Source: Brachypodium distachyon (Eukaryota; Streptophyta; Magnoliopsida; Poales; Poaceae). Taken from it: a stretch of DNA of 64,000 bases. This document shows, one piece after another, positions 24,601-35,484 of this stretch. Numbering within the stretch: position 1 is the stretch's first letter; each line of letters opens with the position of its first letter. The notes beneath the pieces are model-generated. The model did no database searches. It was not told the DNA's origin and saw nothing but the letters and a program-made list of their open reading frames with translations. The position numbers and the translations under genes were made by a program. The stretch is taken from positions 21,236,613 to 21,300,612 of the forward strand of contig NC_016135.3 of the NCBI RefSeq assembly GCF_000005505.3, written 5' to 3'.

Positions 24601-27452
24601 TATACTGGTCACCACAGGAGAAGATCAGAGCAGGATAGACCTCAAAGTGCATGGCATTCTTGACGAGAGATCAATAATGATAGTGAAAAGCTCTGTTCAA
24701 GCTCTTCCTGGTGTGGAAGACATAAAAGTTGACACTGAGCTCCACAAGCTTACCATCTCATACAAGCCTGACCAGACTGGTCCCCGGGACCTCATCGAAG
24801 TCATCGAGTCTGCTACATCTGGTCATGTTACCGTGTCAATATACCCAGAAGCAGACGGGAGAGAGCAGCATAGAAATGAGGAGATCAGGCAATACAAGAA
24901 TTCTTTATTATGGAGCTTAGTATTCACGATCCCAGTGTTCCTCACCTCCATGGTGTTCATGTACATCCCAGGGCTGAAGAATGGGCTGGACAAAAAGGTT
25001 ATCAACATGATGAGCATTGGTGAATTACTGCGATGGATTTTGTCGACACCTGTCCAATTTGTGATTGGCCGCAGATTTTATACTGGTGCTTACAAAGCCT
25101 TGTGCCACATCTCGCCGAACATGGATGTGCTCATTGCTCTAGGGACCAACACAGCTTACTTCTACTCAGTTTACTCGGTTCTCCGAGCTGCTACATCTGA
25201 GAACTACATGGCAACTGATTTTTTTGAGACTAGTTCCATGCTCATATCTTTTATCCTTCTTGGGAAGTACCTTGAGATCTTGGCAAAAGGAAAAACCTCT
25301 GAGGCTATTGCCAAGCTGATGGATCTTGCGCCGGAAACTGCAACAGTGCTGATGCACGACAACAAAGGGCATGTTGTAGGTGAGAAGGAGATTGACAGTA
25401 GATTGATTCAAAAAAATGATGTGATCAAAGTAGTTCCAGGTGGCAAAGTTGCTTCCGATGGCTTTGTTATATGGGGTCAGAGCCATGTGAATGAAAGCAT
25501 GATCACCGGAGAATCACGGCCTGTGGCAAAGAGAAAGGGTGACACTGTGATCGGAGGGACAGTGAACGAGAATGGTGTGCTCCATGTCCGTGCAACATTT
25601 GTTGGATCAGAGAGTGCCCTGGCACAGATCGTAAGGCTAGTAGAATCGGCACAGATGGCAAAAGCTCCTGTGCAGAAATTTGCTGATCAGATATCTAAAG
25701 TCTTTGTCCCCCTGGTAAGTTCAGTTGCATTGTGGTAATCCAATGAAAGGTGTGCTCTTCTCCATGCTGAACAATCTGCTTCCTGTTTGCAGGTGATCGT
25801 CCTTTCTTTGCTTACTTGGCTTTCATGGTTTTTAGCTGGGAGGTTCAATGGATACCCAAAATCGTGGATACCATCTTCCATGGATAGCTTTCAGCTAGCT
25901 CTTCAGTTTGGGATATCAGTTATGGTGATCGCCTGTCCTTGTGCCCTTGGGTTGGCCACTCCAACTGCCGTGATGGTTGCTACTGGAGTTGGTGCCTCGC
26001 AGGGTGTTCTGATTAAGGGTGGGCAAGCTCTGGAGAGTGCACAGAAGGTCTACAAAATACATTATACATGTGAACACACATGTTTGAAAAAGTGTTTCGA
26101 ATTGCTGACAAACATTACTTTGCATGACGTTTTACAGGTGGACTGCATTGTTTTTGACAAGACAGGAACACTAACGATTGGGAAACCTGTTGTTGTGAAC
26201 ACCAGGCTTTTAAAAAACATGGTCTTACGTGAATTCTATGACTATGTTGCAGCAGCAGAGGTATGCTTTCCAACTCTACATATATCTTTAATATCTTCCA
26301 AGAAGATACTCCCTCCGATCCATAAAAAGTGTCGCCACAGTGTGGCCCACTTAGTGCAAAATTTGTACTAACTTAGTACTAAATTGGCGACACTTTTTAT
26401 GGATCGGAGGGAGTATGTTTCTGTGTCTTGGAATGATACCTTGCTCAAATTTCATTGGTTATGGTCTTAATCAGGTCAACAGTGAACATCCGCTGGCGAA
26501 GGCGATAGTGGAGCATGCCAAGAAGTTCCACTCAGAAGAAAACCATATCTGGCCTGAAGCAAGGGATTTCATTTCAGTCACCGGACACGGTGTCAAGGCA
26601 AAAATCAGTGACAAGAGTGTCATTGTGGGCAACAAGAGCTTTATGTTGTCATCACATATTAATGTTCCCGTGGAAGCTTCAGAAATCCTCGTGGAAGAAG
26701 AAGACAAGGCGCAAACAGGGATCATTGTGGCTATGGACCAAGAAATTGTGGGCATAATCTCTGTGTCTGATCCAATAAAACCAAATGCCCATGAAGTGAT
26801 ATCATACCTCAAGTCAATGAAGGTGGAGTGTATAATGGTGACTGGGGACAACTGGGGAACGGCCAATGCCATCGGAAAAGAGGTTGGCATTGAAAAGATC
26901 ATAGCTGAAGCGAAACCGGAGCAGAAGGCTGAGAAGGTGAAGGAACTTCAGGTGAGCTAGTATATCTTTGTTGTCTCACTGTCTTGCTTTTGTCATACAG
27001 TTACTCAGTAACTCATTGCCTTTGAATTTTGATTGTTGCAGTTGTCTGGAAGAACCGTGGCGATGGTTGGTGATGGAATCAATGACTCCCCAGCGCTTGT
27101 CGCAGCAGACGTGGGTATGGCTATTGGCGCTGGCACTGATATTGCCATTGAAGCTGCGGACATTGTCCTCATGAAGAGCAACTTGGAGGATGTGATCACC
27201 GCTATCGATCTGTCGAGGAAAACCTTCTTCCGCATACGGATGAACTATGTGTGGGCGCTCGGCTACAACATCCTCGGCATACCAATTGCTGCTGGGGTGC
27301 TATTCCCATCGACCCGCTTCCGATTGCCGCCGTGGGTCGCTGGCGCTGCAATGGCGGCATCCTCCGTCAGTGTCGTTTGCTGGTCCCTGCTGTTGAGGTA
27401 CTACAAGAGGCCATTGATCACGCAGGAGCGACAATCATACACAAGTGGATAA
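21610..27452 (+). CDS. HMA4: Copper-transporting P1B-type ATPase (HMA4/HMA5-like)
   Basis: Pumps Cu(I) across a membrane using ATP. Six exons: 21610-21951, 24323-25714, 25793-26047, 26138-26260, 26475-26951 and 27042-27452, giving 999 residues. Two N-terminal metal-binding domains carry GMTCAAC (Cys75/78) and GMTCTSC (Cys153/156); a third, at about 186-250, has lost its CxxC. Catalytic motifs are in order: ITGES (actuator), the CPC membrane metal site (626-628), DKTGT with phosphorylated Asp670, SEHP (709-710) and GDGIND (873-878). The N-terminus [10 protein letters not shown] is as I remember it in rice OsHMA4, which sequesters copper in root vacuoles; orthology is inferred. Intron 1 is 2.4 kb and intron 4 carries a MITE. 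Nothing is broken. Confidence 0.95.
23572..23837. repeat. Direct duplication inside ATPase intron 1
   Basis: About 95 bases (TGTTAAGATC, CCACTACAAGTAAAAGCTTGT, ACAATTTGAGAATGATCA, CACCTTAGGCC) occur at 23572-23667 and again at 23748-23837, about 175 bases apart, with small differences. The function is unknown; probably a local duplication. Confidence 0.75.
26309..26413. mobile_element. Stowaway MITE in ATPase intron 4
   Basis: Begins CTCCCTCCGATCCATAAAAA and ends with the complementary TTTTTATGGATCGGAGGGAG. It is flanked by TA at 26307-26308 and 26414-26415, the Tc1/mariner target duplication. It is 105 bp with well-preserved arms (AGTGTCGCCA / TGGCGACACT), so the insertion is fairly recent and lies between exons ending at 26260 and starting at 26475. 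Confidence 0.92.
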
Positions 27453-27467
27453 ACTGCAGATATCCGG

Positions 27468-27590
27468 AACTCCGTGGTATATGTTGGGTGAAAATCTTGA
27501 AGAATTACAAGGGTTGTAGGAGTAGATATTTGTAACTCCGTGGTATATGTTGGGTGAAAAATGAAAATCTTGGAGCACGACAAGGGTAGC
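27468..27590 (+). repeat. Tandem duplication in the ATPase 3' UTR
   Basis: AACTCCGTGGTATATGTTGG plus GTGAAAA...ATCTTG...ACAAGGGT occurs at 27468 and again at 27534, a period of about 66 bases with small indels. It begins 15 bases after the stop codon and so is probably transcribed. Confidence 0.75.
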
Positions 27591-27684
27591 AGTTCTCTGA
27601 TGTAAATATAATCCTCTATCTTTAAATATGTGTGCGTGCTGGACTACTGCCTAGTAATCCTTTTTTTAGCAAGTCAGGCAGCAC

Positions 27685-27736
27685 ACTACTTGCATTTCTT
27701 TTCTTCTTTTTTTGAACGGGAACTACTTGCATTTCT
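27685..27736 (-). mobile_element. Retro-insertion scar with 15-bp target duplication
   Basis: ACTACTTGCATTTCT is present at 27685-27699 and again at 27722-27736. The 22 bases between read, on the minus strand, TTCCCGTTC followed by an A-rich tail. That resembles the extreme 3' end plus poly(A) of a grass LINE or SINE, so this is probably a severely 5'-truncated insertion. Confidence 0.65.
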
Positions 27737-28617
27737 GTTGTGCTACACCGGTTCACCTTAACCAAGAAGCTCTGGAGGGTCGCAGTTGGTTAAAGATGCC
27801 AGCAGGCACTAATTAAGATTTCGCTAGAGCACCAAGCAGGAGCAGAGGAACGAGCCGCTTTGCAAATACGGAGCGAGTATCAGTGAAGAAAGGGATCAAA
27901 GCCAATGACAGTCCGAGGAACGATCTGCTTTGCAAATATCCAGTCTGAACTTGACCTTTCAAGAAGGGGATCGAACAACTCGGGAAGGGTCAGGGTCAAG
28001 GTGTGACCGGGGGTCAAATTCAAAAGATGGAGTTAAAGCTGGTGCCTTGTGACGATGCTAGTAGATCTCATCCTAGTAGAAGGGATGCTTATTCACGGTG
28101 GATTGTCCACTTGTCTTCCCTGTGTGTGATGCCGGTAACCTAACTAACCAAGCCATTAAGAACGCAATGCGCGCACACTTTGCAACCAAAACAATCATGA
28201 TATAAAGTGTCGCTCCTTTCTTTAGACAGGAATATAAAGTGATGGTCCAGCTGGTAGTCGTAGTCGTAAATAAATGTGGGCAAAGCAAAAAGACGCGCTG
28301 TATACCACATCTCCAGCAAACTCGCTCAGCTCAGTTTACCTCCCGTCTCGCCAACGCCATGTGCATGGCCGATCCGATCCGATGGCGACCGATGACCAAC
28401 CTCCATGCCGTTGCCGTCCATCTCAAGGCACGCAAACCCCAAATCCAAAGGCATCCACCGATCAAATCAGACACTTTTGCTTGCCAGGCTCGTTGCTTTG
28501 CACGGTTGCGCCATGCCGTCATCCGGTCGACCTGATCGTTGGTTGATCCACGTATGCAGCGTGCTTCGTGCCAATCGCTGCTGGGACTTTGCATTTTTCG
28601 CACCAACAGTACAACCG

Positions 28618-28665
28618 TAGTGTCATCGGCATCAGCTCAAAAAAAAATAGTGTCATCGGCATCAG
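28618..28665 (+). mobile_element. Retro-insertion scar with 18-bp target duplication
   Basis: TAGTGTCATCGGCATCAG occurs at 28618-28635 and 28648-28665 without mismatch. It flanks 12 bases, CTC followed by nine A. This is the pattern left by target-primed insertion of little more than a poly(A) tail. Confidence 0.6.
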
Positions 28666-29581
28666 GGAGTCCGCCCCATGCGTGATGCGTGCCAGGTCCG
28701 AACAAGTTCTGGTCAACGGAATGCCAACACCCGGCCCGAACAAGTTCTGGTCGTTTAGGCAGCCAGCTCGCTTGCCTTCCTGAGACGCAGTGCTGGGCCA
28801 GTACAACGGAATGCCAAGAACTTCCCAACCACACGGTGCGTGTCGATTTACTGGGCTAGTGGGCCGGGCTTATCCTGAGACGTACCATAGAAGCCCAGGA
28901 TAACGTACCTTTCTTTGAGCCCACCAAATCCAGAGGAAGCAACAAGTTGTTACTTTCCTCATGCGTCGATCCTGAAGACTTCTTCATTCAAAAGAGTTGT
29001 GGCTCAATTTGTGAAGATCCGATAGAGTCAGAAAACGTGTCGCGCTTCAGGACCATCGCTCGCTCCACCGGCGCCGTGCATTGATGCGCGTTGCATCTCG
29101 CGAGAACCGTACACCCACCAGAATGATCGGTGCACGCGCTCATGCGTGACGCCTGCCATGCCCGAAAACGCGCAAAACAGAATTCCAGATTCCCAAACAA
29201 AAAGCTCTTGCTCGGTTAGAAGAACCGCGACGTATACCGCGCGGACGTACAACGCCAGGTGCTGCTAGCTGCTAGGTGCCAACTGCACGTACGTGATCCC
29301 CTTGACACGGATTCTTCTAGACGCTTCTACGACCTTCGCTGACCTCTGCCTTCCCACCAAGCCTGCGAAATGAGAGAGGCGATTGAGACCGTCCGATCCG
29401 ACCTGACGCCGCAGCCACTCGCGCATCGATGCCGTTCACACGTGCGGGCCCGGCCGGTCGACGCCTCCATCGCGGGCCACGCAGTCGCAGCCGCGGGCGT
29501 TCACACTTCCGTAACCCTCGCCCATAAGATTCCAAGCCCCAACTTCCTTCCTCCCCTGCCCCCCGGACGTGGGCCTTGACT

Positions 29582-29589
29582 TATAAATA
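29582..29589 (+). promoter_or_regulatory. TATA box of the glutathione peroxidase gene
   Basis: TATAAATA within GC-rich sequence, 172 bases before the start codon at 29761. The leader that follows is CT-rich, as is common in highly expressed plant genes. Confidence 0.65.
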
Positions 29590-29760
29590 TTTCCGGCCGG
29601 TGACGTCTCGGCCCACGGCTCGTCATCATATTCTCTCTCTGCCCACCTTCTTCGTCGGCTCCACGCTACCGCCCTCCCAACTCCCAACTACCCCTCAGTT
29701 CTCAACACGCTCGATCTCCGCCACCGCCGCCGCTCCGTCCGGCCGCGCCTCCGCCCCAGC

Positions 29761-31497
29761 ATGGCCACCGCATCGTCGGCCACCTCCGTCTACGACTTTA
29801 CCGTCAAGGTAAGCTCCGCGCTCCACTACTCCTGAACTGGACACGATTCTGTAGCGCAAGCCCCGCAGGTCCTCTGTATCTTTCACACGCTACCCAGATG
29901 CCCCGCCCCCAACTCCGAGCTAGCAGTTCGAGACGTGCTTACTTTGCGCTTTGCTAATCGGGTGAAGCTTCCTGTGAATTGCGCTGCCGATCCATCGGAT
30001 CAGGCCGCTAAACCGCCTGAATTCGCTAACAAGTAGTTCGACGTTTCACGTCATTTCTGAAAGATGCAAGGTGAAAAAATTGTGCATTATGAGGCTAAGG
30101 AACACGTTTCGCTTGTCGTGCAGGATGCAAGCGGGAAGGACGTCGATCTGAGCGTCTACAAGGGGAAGGTTCTTCTCATCGTTAACGTCGCATCCCAGTG
30201 GTACGACTTATCTCTGTTACTTCGCATTCGATCCTTTCTTTCTGAGCTGCTCGCCTATGTATGCGACATCTTCAGTTTCACATGCACATCATGTTTATAT
30301 CAAATTACCATCGTGTTGTCCACAGCAAAAATGGCCCGATCAATAAGTTTGCTGTTGTCTGCTAGACGCTAGCACTCCCTCCGTTCCATAATTCTTGTCG
30401 AAATTTTACATGTATCAAGACATTTTTTAGAAATAGATACATCCATTTTTGAGCAAATTTGAGACGAGAATTATGGAACGAGGGAGTACTTGATTGTCCA
30501 AAATAATGACCTCTAGTTCCTTCCCTGTGTGGTGTACACATCTACAAAAGAAATTCCATAGAACACTAATCCTTCAGCTACGCTATTAATTATTGTGCGT
30601 GACCAATTGTTTCAGCGGCTTAACTAACTCCAACTACACCGAGCTGAGCCAGGTTTATGAGAAGTACAAGGACCAAGGTGATCTCTTCACCGGCCATTAC
30701 TTCTGTATATAGTTCCTTTACCTTGTAATATCTATCTGGTTCTGTCATTGTCATATGAGCTACTGGGCTTTTGTCTTCTTAATAGCGGTTTGTTTATTCG
30801 CTTTAAATAACAAAGTCTGGTTGTTGGTATGCTAATCACTATGTTCTGTTGCCATGTGTGGTTTTATAGGCCTTGAGATCTTGGCTTTCCCATGCAATCA
30901 GTTTGCTGGGCAGGAGCCTGGCACCAATGAGGAGATTGTCCAGTTTGCCTGCACTCGCTTCAAGGCCGAGTACCCCATTTTTGACAAGGTAAATTTGTGC
31001 AGTTATTTGGAGTAATACATTTATCTGTTTTACTGTTTCAGTGTGAAACAAAAATATGATCCTGCTTGAGTTGGACAATCTTTTCAGTGTCATAATTGTT
31101 AGCAAATGTTTCAATGGGAAACGCTTTATTGAAATTCCATCCTAGAAGAATGTTTTACTGTGGAGTGCTCTAGTATTGATGCCTAGCTCCTATCGTCCGT
31201 CAGGTTGACGTCAATGGCAGCAATGCTTCCCCCCTGTACAAGTTCCTGAAGTCTAGCAAAGGCGGAATTTTTGGCGATAGTGTCAAATGGAACTTCTCCA
31301 AGTTCTTGGTTGACAAGGAGGGTCGCGTTGTGGACCGCTATGCTCCCACCACTTCCCCGCTGAGCATTGAGGTAACTTACCGGATGCTGATTCACACTCC
31401 CTTTGCACAAGCAAAATTGTGAAACACCAGGCGGTTAACATACCACTTGCTTTTATATCTGCAGAAGGATATCAAGAAGCTGCTTGGGATCTCATAA
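29761..31497 (+). CDS. GPX: Glutathione peroxidase-like, thioredoxin-dependent (PHGPx type)
   Basis: Reduces hydrogen peroxide and lipid hydroperoxides; plant members usually use thioredoxin as donor. Six exons: 29761-29808, 30124-30200, 30616-30677, 30870-30988, 31204-31371 and 31465-31497, giving 168 residues. The peroxidatic residue is Cys42 in NVASQCGLT (cysteine, not selenocysteine), and its codon is split by intron 2. Gln73 in FPCNQF and Trp131/Asn132 in WNFSKF complete the catalytic set. Cys90 (QFACTRF) is the likely resolving cysteine, as in plant enzymes. There is no N-terminal transit extension, so it is probably cytosolic. Intron 2 carries a Stowaway MITE. The neighbouring AHL gene converges on it from 32173. 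Confidence 0.95.
30375..30486. mobile_element. Stowaway MITE in glutathione peroxidase intron 2
   Basis: CTCCCTCCGTTCCATAATTC at the left and the complementary GAATTATGGAACGAGGGAG at the right. TA follows the right end, while the left flank is CA, a likely mutated duplication. It lies between exons ending at 30200 and starting at 30616. Confidence 0.88.
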
Positions 31498-32172
31498 CCC
31501 TAAGGCTGGAGCCTGTAGAAAGCACAACACTTCTGTACTGCGAAATGAAAATAATTTTGTGTTGAATAAAAAAATAATACCTAGCACTTCAGGGGTTGCA
31601 GCTGCTATATTTTCTGGATCCTAATCCGTATGTGTATATGTTGTTTTAATGAATTCACATGTTGTAGCCGATTGGGTTGTGCGCCTTTCATGGAATCCTG
31701 TGTTGTCTTGTCTGGTTATGTTCCTGAAGAACCGTATCTATCTCATTACTTCATCAGCTTCATGGCATAATGCAAATCTGCATTTGATTCACAGCAGATA
31801 CCGAACACATGATCTTAGCCTGCTTTAATGCCCCAATCATGGATAGTTAAGATGAATTCTACATGATACAAATGCTAATAAGACGCTTTGGCCATCTCAA
31901 GTCCTCAGACATAAAATAAGTTGCTCTGACAATTTAGTTCTCATTTCCATATTTATGTCGATATAAACACTAAAACTACTCTTCATTGGAATTAGAGTTA
32001 GAACTACTTCTCCTCTGCTAAGTATGCATTGGAATTAGAGTTTGAAATAAGTGTTTGGAAGCACTACTCCGTCCACAAATAATCCTTGGGATTCCATGTT
32101 TTCAACAACTCGGCCTAACAGTTGTTTTGATACCTGCATCATGTACTATCTTCATACATATAGTGCCCAGTG
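31498..32172. other. Convergent intergenic space (3' UTRs)
   Basis: Lies between the stop codons of the glutathione peroxidase (plus) and AHL (minus) genes. AATAAAAAAATAA near 31565 is a plausible polyadenylation signal of the former. No ORF of note. Confidence 0.5.
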
Positions 32173-34604
32173 CTAACCATTGGTCAGGTCGAAGCCATGC
32201 CGCTCAAATTTGACGTCTTCAATCCTGGACCACCCAAAATGAGGCAAAGGTGAAAATGGTTCATAAGGCTCTGAATCCAGCTCCCAAGGTACTTTCAGCT
32301 CGGTAAGTTGGCTGTCACTGATCTTTGGTTCCTTCTTTTCCTCTGTCACCCTGTAATTGAAGCTTCCGGCAATCACCTGAGGGAAGAACAGGCAATAAAA
32401 AATTCACTATATGACTTTATGCACGCAAGAAAAGGCAAAAAATAACAGCATGAACATATCATCAACTATAATATCTCAACTCTTTGGAGAATTTTTGTCT
32501 TAGTTCATGTGTCTATGGTATGTACCTGCAGTTCAACTTGACAATGACAAATTATGGCATGTACCTGCACAGGGTCTGCAGCAATCAGCGGCCCTCCAAT
32601 GCTACCTCCAAATATGGTGCCGCAGGGAGTAGAAACTACAATGCTTAAACCCCCACCATGGTTTCCTGAGTCACCCTCATCAGACAGCAGACAAGAGCCT
32701 TTTAGTGAAATTATCTCAAAATGACCCTGCAAAATCAGTGCAAAGTAATCACCAAGAGGTGGAAGCGGCTTCTTTTAGAATCCATGAAGGAGTGAAGGAA
32801 ATGTAGCTGCTCTTTTCACACTACACAAGGGGCTCAAGACTTTGTACTAGACTAATAGGCTAAATTAAGCCTATAAGGAACTGAGACAAGACAGCAATGT
32901 GTTGCTGAAGACAGCGGAGTAGTAAAATCTAGAGGTCAGAATGTGAAGCAAACCTGGTAAACTGCATTGTCAAGGCCGTCAGAATGTGAAGATAGACGGA
33001 GAGTTACAGTTGACACAGTACCATTAGCTGATAGAATGCAGATGGATTTGGCATGCAGCTCTGAGAACGACATGATCTTGGAGGTAATATCCTGCGAGTA
33101 TAAGTATTTTCATTGTTGCTGTTAGTTTGCTAAATTATACTCCTGCGAGTAGAGAACACATGAACAATGCAGATACCGAATCTTCTGTGGCAAATAGTTT
33201 TGAACCCACCATTTTTTTTCTTAAGAAATAGGTAGAGAGTGAGAAAGCAAGAAAGCAAGTGATGTTTCTACGATCTAAAACACAACCATAGTAAAGGTTT
33301 GTGTATAAGCCCAGGGAGAGAAAAATATCGTAGTCCATGGTATATAGATCAAGGACACTCAGTTGCATAAAAAACATGAACAGAATACATATAGCATTGC
33401 ATAAACACCAAGAAGTATACTATGGGTAGTCAATAAATATGGTACTACGTTAATGTTGAGAACACACAGGTTGCTAGAATGAAGCTTTGGATCCATCTAA
33501 ATTTAGAAGTTTGCTAGTGAACAAGGACAGCTGGCAAACATTAACATCGATCATGATGCAGATAATACAGTCCAAGGAACAGCAAATTGACAATGCTGTA
33601 TATTTTCACACATCATACAGGTTGAAGCACTCGAGAAAATAAGAAACACACTAAACCACGTTATACAGAGAAAATTTGAACATTGCTCGGCAACTGAAGC
33701 TCCAGATTAAGCTAAAGTGATTTGCAACATAAGAAGCTAGGCAGGCGCTTGAAGGGGCATACCTCTCCCTGATTTATATGCAGTACATGCGGAGCAAATG
33801 CATTTCCAGGTGAACATCCTCCTGTGATTAAAACATGTATAAATTCAGGGCTACTTAATGCACATACAGAAGGGCAAGTTTTCTATTTTAGGAGATGATG
33901 AAATTTCTCGAGCAGCAAGCTTCATAAATACGACGAACCTCCAGCTATATACAAGCACAAGCACATCACATGCTTCGAACTGTCAAATTTCCAGACACTT
34001 AGAGTTGACACTCGTACCGGTCTACTAAGAGGAAAAACATAATGTATTTTTTTTAGTAACATAAAGACATTATATTTATGATCACGTGACATTTGCACAT
34101 CTCTTAGGACTTCATGGTGCTAGATTGGACACGGAAATGTAGCATATTTTATCCAAAACACTTGTGACAAGAACATGGTCCATGATGAATTCATAATATC
34201 AATATATCACTACATTGTAAGCATGTGACAGAAAGCTCCAATTAGGATGTTGTTCTCTAGGTTCGCTTCCAAGATTATCCTTTTAATTAATCCCCTACGC
34301 ATCAGGGACACCACATCCAACTCATCCCCACACCATAATTAAACACTATAACTCTATAAGTACAGCACCGCGTTGCCCAGTTACAATATTGCAGCAGCAA
34401 AACCAGAAGACCGCAAAGAAACGAAGTGAATATCAAGCAAACAAGGAGCCCTCTGCTCCTCTTGCACGGTACGGTACTCGGTGCACGGTACTCACCAAGA
34501 AGGGCGAGCTGCGACTTCCCCCCAGACTTCGGCGGCCGGCCTCTCCGCTTCATCGTCTTCTTCTCCGGCGAGGGAGCCATCACCGCTGGTGCGCGCATTG
34601 CCAA
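32173..34604 (-). CDS. AT-hook motif nuclear-localized protein (AHL, PPC domain)
   Basis: Nuclear DNA-binding protein that binds AT-rich minor groove and oligomerises through its PPC (DUF296) domain. Five exons: 34604-34496, 33821-33763, 33091-32954, 32726-32565 and 32376-32173, giving 223 residues. A single AT-hook, KRRGRPPKSGG, lies at 19-29. The PPC domain runs from about residue 42 (NAFAPHVLHINQGED) through SKIMSFS, GHFEIISLKGS and the glycine-rich IFGGSIGGPLIAADPVQVIAGSF to about 163. The linker between hook and PPC is short and the N-terminus is brief compared with the common 300-residue members. Intron-containing AHLs belong to the clade with PPC type B. Start is the first ATG; Met3 or Met9 could also serve. 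Confidence 0.88.
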
Positions 34605-35484
34605 GACGCCGCCGCCTTCGGTGAAGAGAGGTGTGGGCGAACCCTAGTTGCCTGATCCTTTTGGCGTTTGCGTACAGGGCAGTGGCTTTGCAGAGCTGCA
34701 GCCTGCAGGTGTTTCGGGTTGCCGGTGGAAGGTTAGGGGTGACAGCTATACAGTTGGTTGCAGATTTTGGATGGTTAAGCAGAAGAAGATACTGTAGCGT
34801 GATGTCTCTTTGAGTACTGACACAGTGACACTGCTTGTAAATCATGGGCTGGGCGATGTCTAAATTTGGGCTTGGTTGGGCTTAAATCCAGCCAATAGGC
34901 AATAGTCAGCCCTTAAAAAAAGAAATTCTGGGCATCACTGTTCTAATGATAAATAAATAAAACCTGGCCATTACTACCTGCAAAGTGCAAATGACATCCA
35001 CTCCAGGAAAATTCTGTAAGAAAAATCCACTCTAAAAAAAGGAAAATACTGTAACAACAGCCCAGCTTGTCACAATCAAGCTACAAGTCAGAAGGAAAAC
35101 AGCATGCACCAAATAACGAAGAGAACGCATTACTGAGGTTTGTTCTGAAAATAAGAAAAGTTTAACGGGTTTAATTTCGCAAATATTATTATTTCGCACT
35201 GTTGAAGTAATTTGTCTGGCGTTTTTCCATCAACTCGGGTTTGATTTATAACTGAACAAGGAGTTCATCAATACAAAGCAAAATAAAGTGCTGGAACAGG
35301 CAAAATGTTCTGCTGATTCATAACATATTGTTACACAATGTTACAATAAAGACATTGCCAGCCCACGCTCCCATCGTGCTGAACAAAATCGAAATAACCA
35401 TGCGGGCACTAAAGTACCGAACACATGACCCGGCGTGCCCGTGTGTTTTTGCAAGTCATGGTAAAGGCCTCCTGGTAAGTTGCT
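34605..35484. other. AHL 5' flank and 3' flank of the first glucosyltransferase
   Basis: No gene is supported. The part near 34605 is GC-rich AHL leader. The part from 34860 is AT-rich, with A-rich runs near 34913 and 35030. The stretch just before 35485 is probably the 3' UTR of the glucosyltransferase. Confidence 0.4.

Larger units (their letters stand above)
27591..29581. other. Intergenic between the ATPase and glutathione peroxidase genes
   Basis: No gene is supported; overlapping ORFs on both strands at 28239-29260 have no domains. Two tiny retro-insertion scars lie at 27685-27736 and 28618-28665. A short duplicated phrase (CCGAACAAGTTCTGGTC) occurs at about 28697 and 28736. From 29330 the DNA becomes GC-rich promoter sequence. 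Confidence 0.5.

Noticed and set aside
30124..30200. Glutathione peroxidase exon read as ending NVASQW
   Set aside because: That Trp arises only if the intron is read through; splicing at 30200/30616 restores the catalytic Cys codon.
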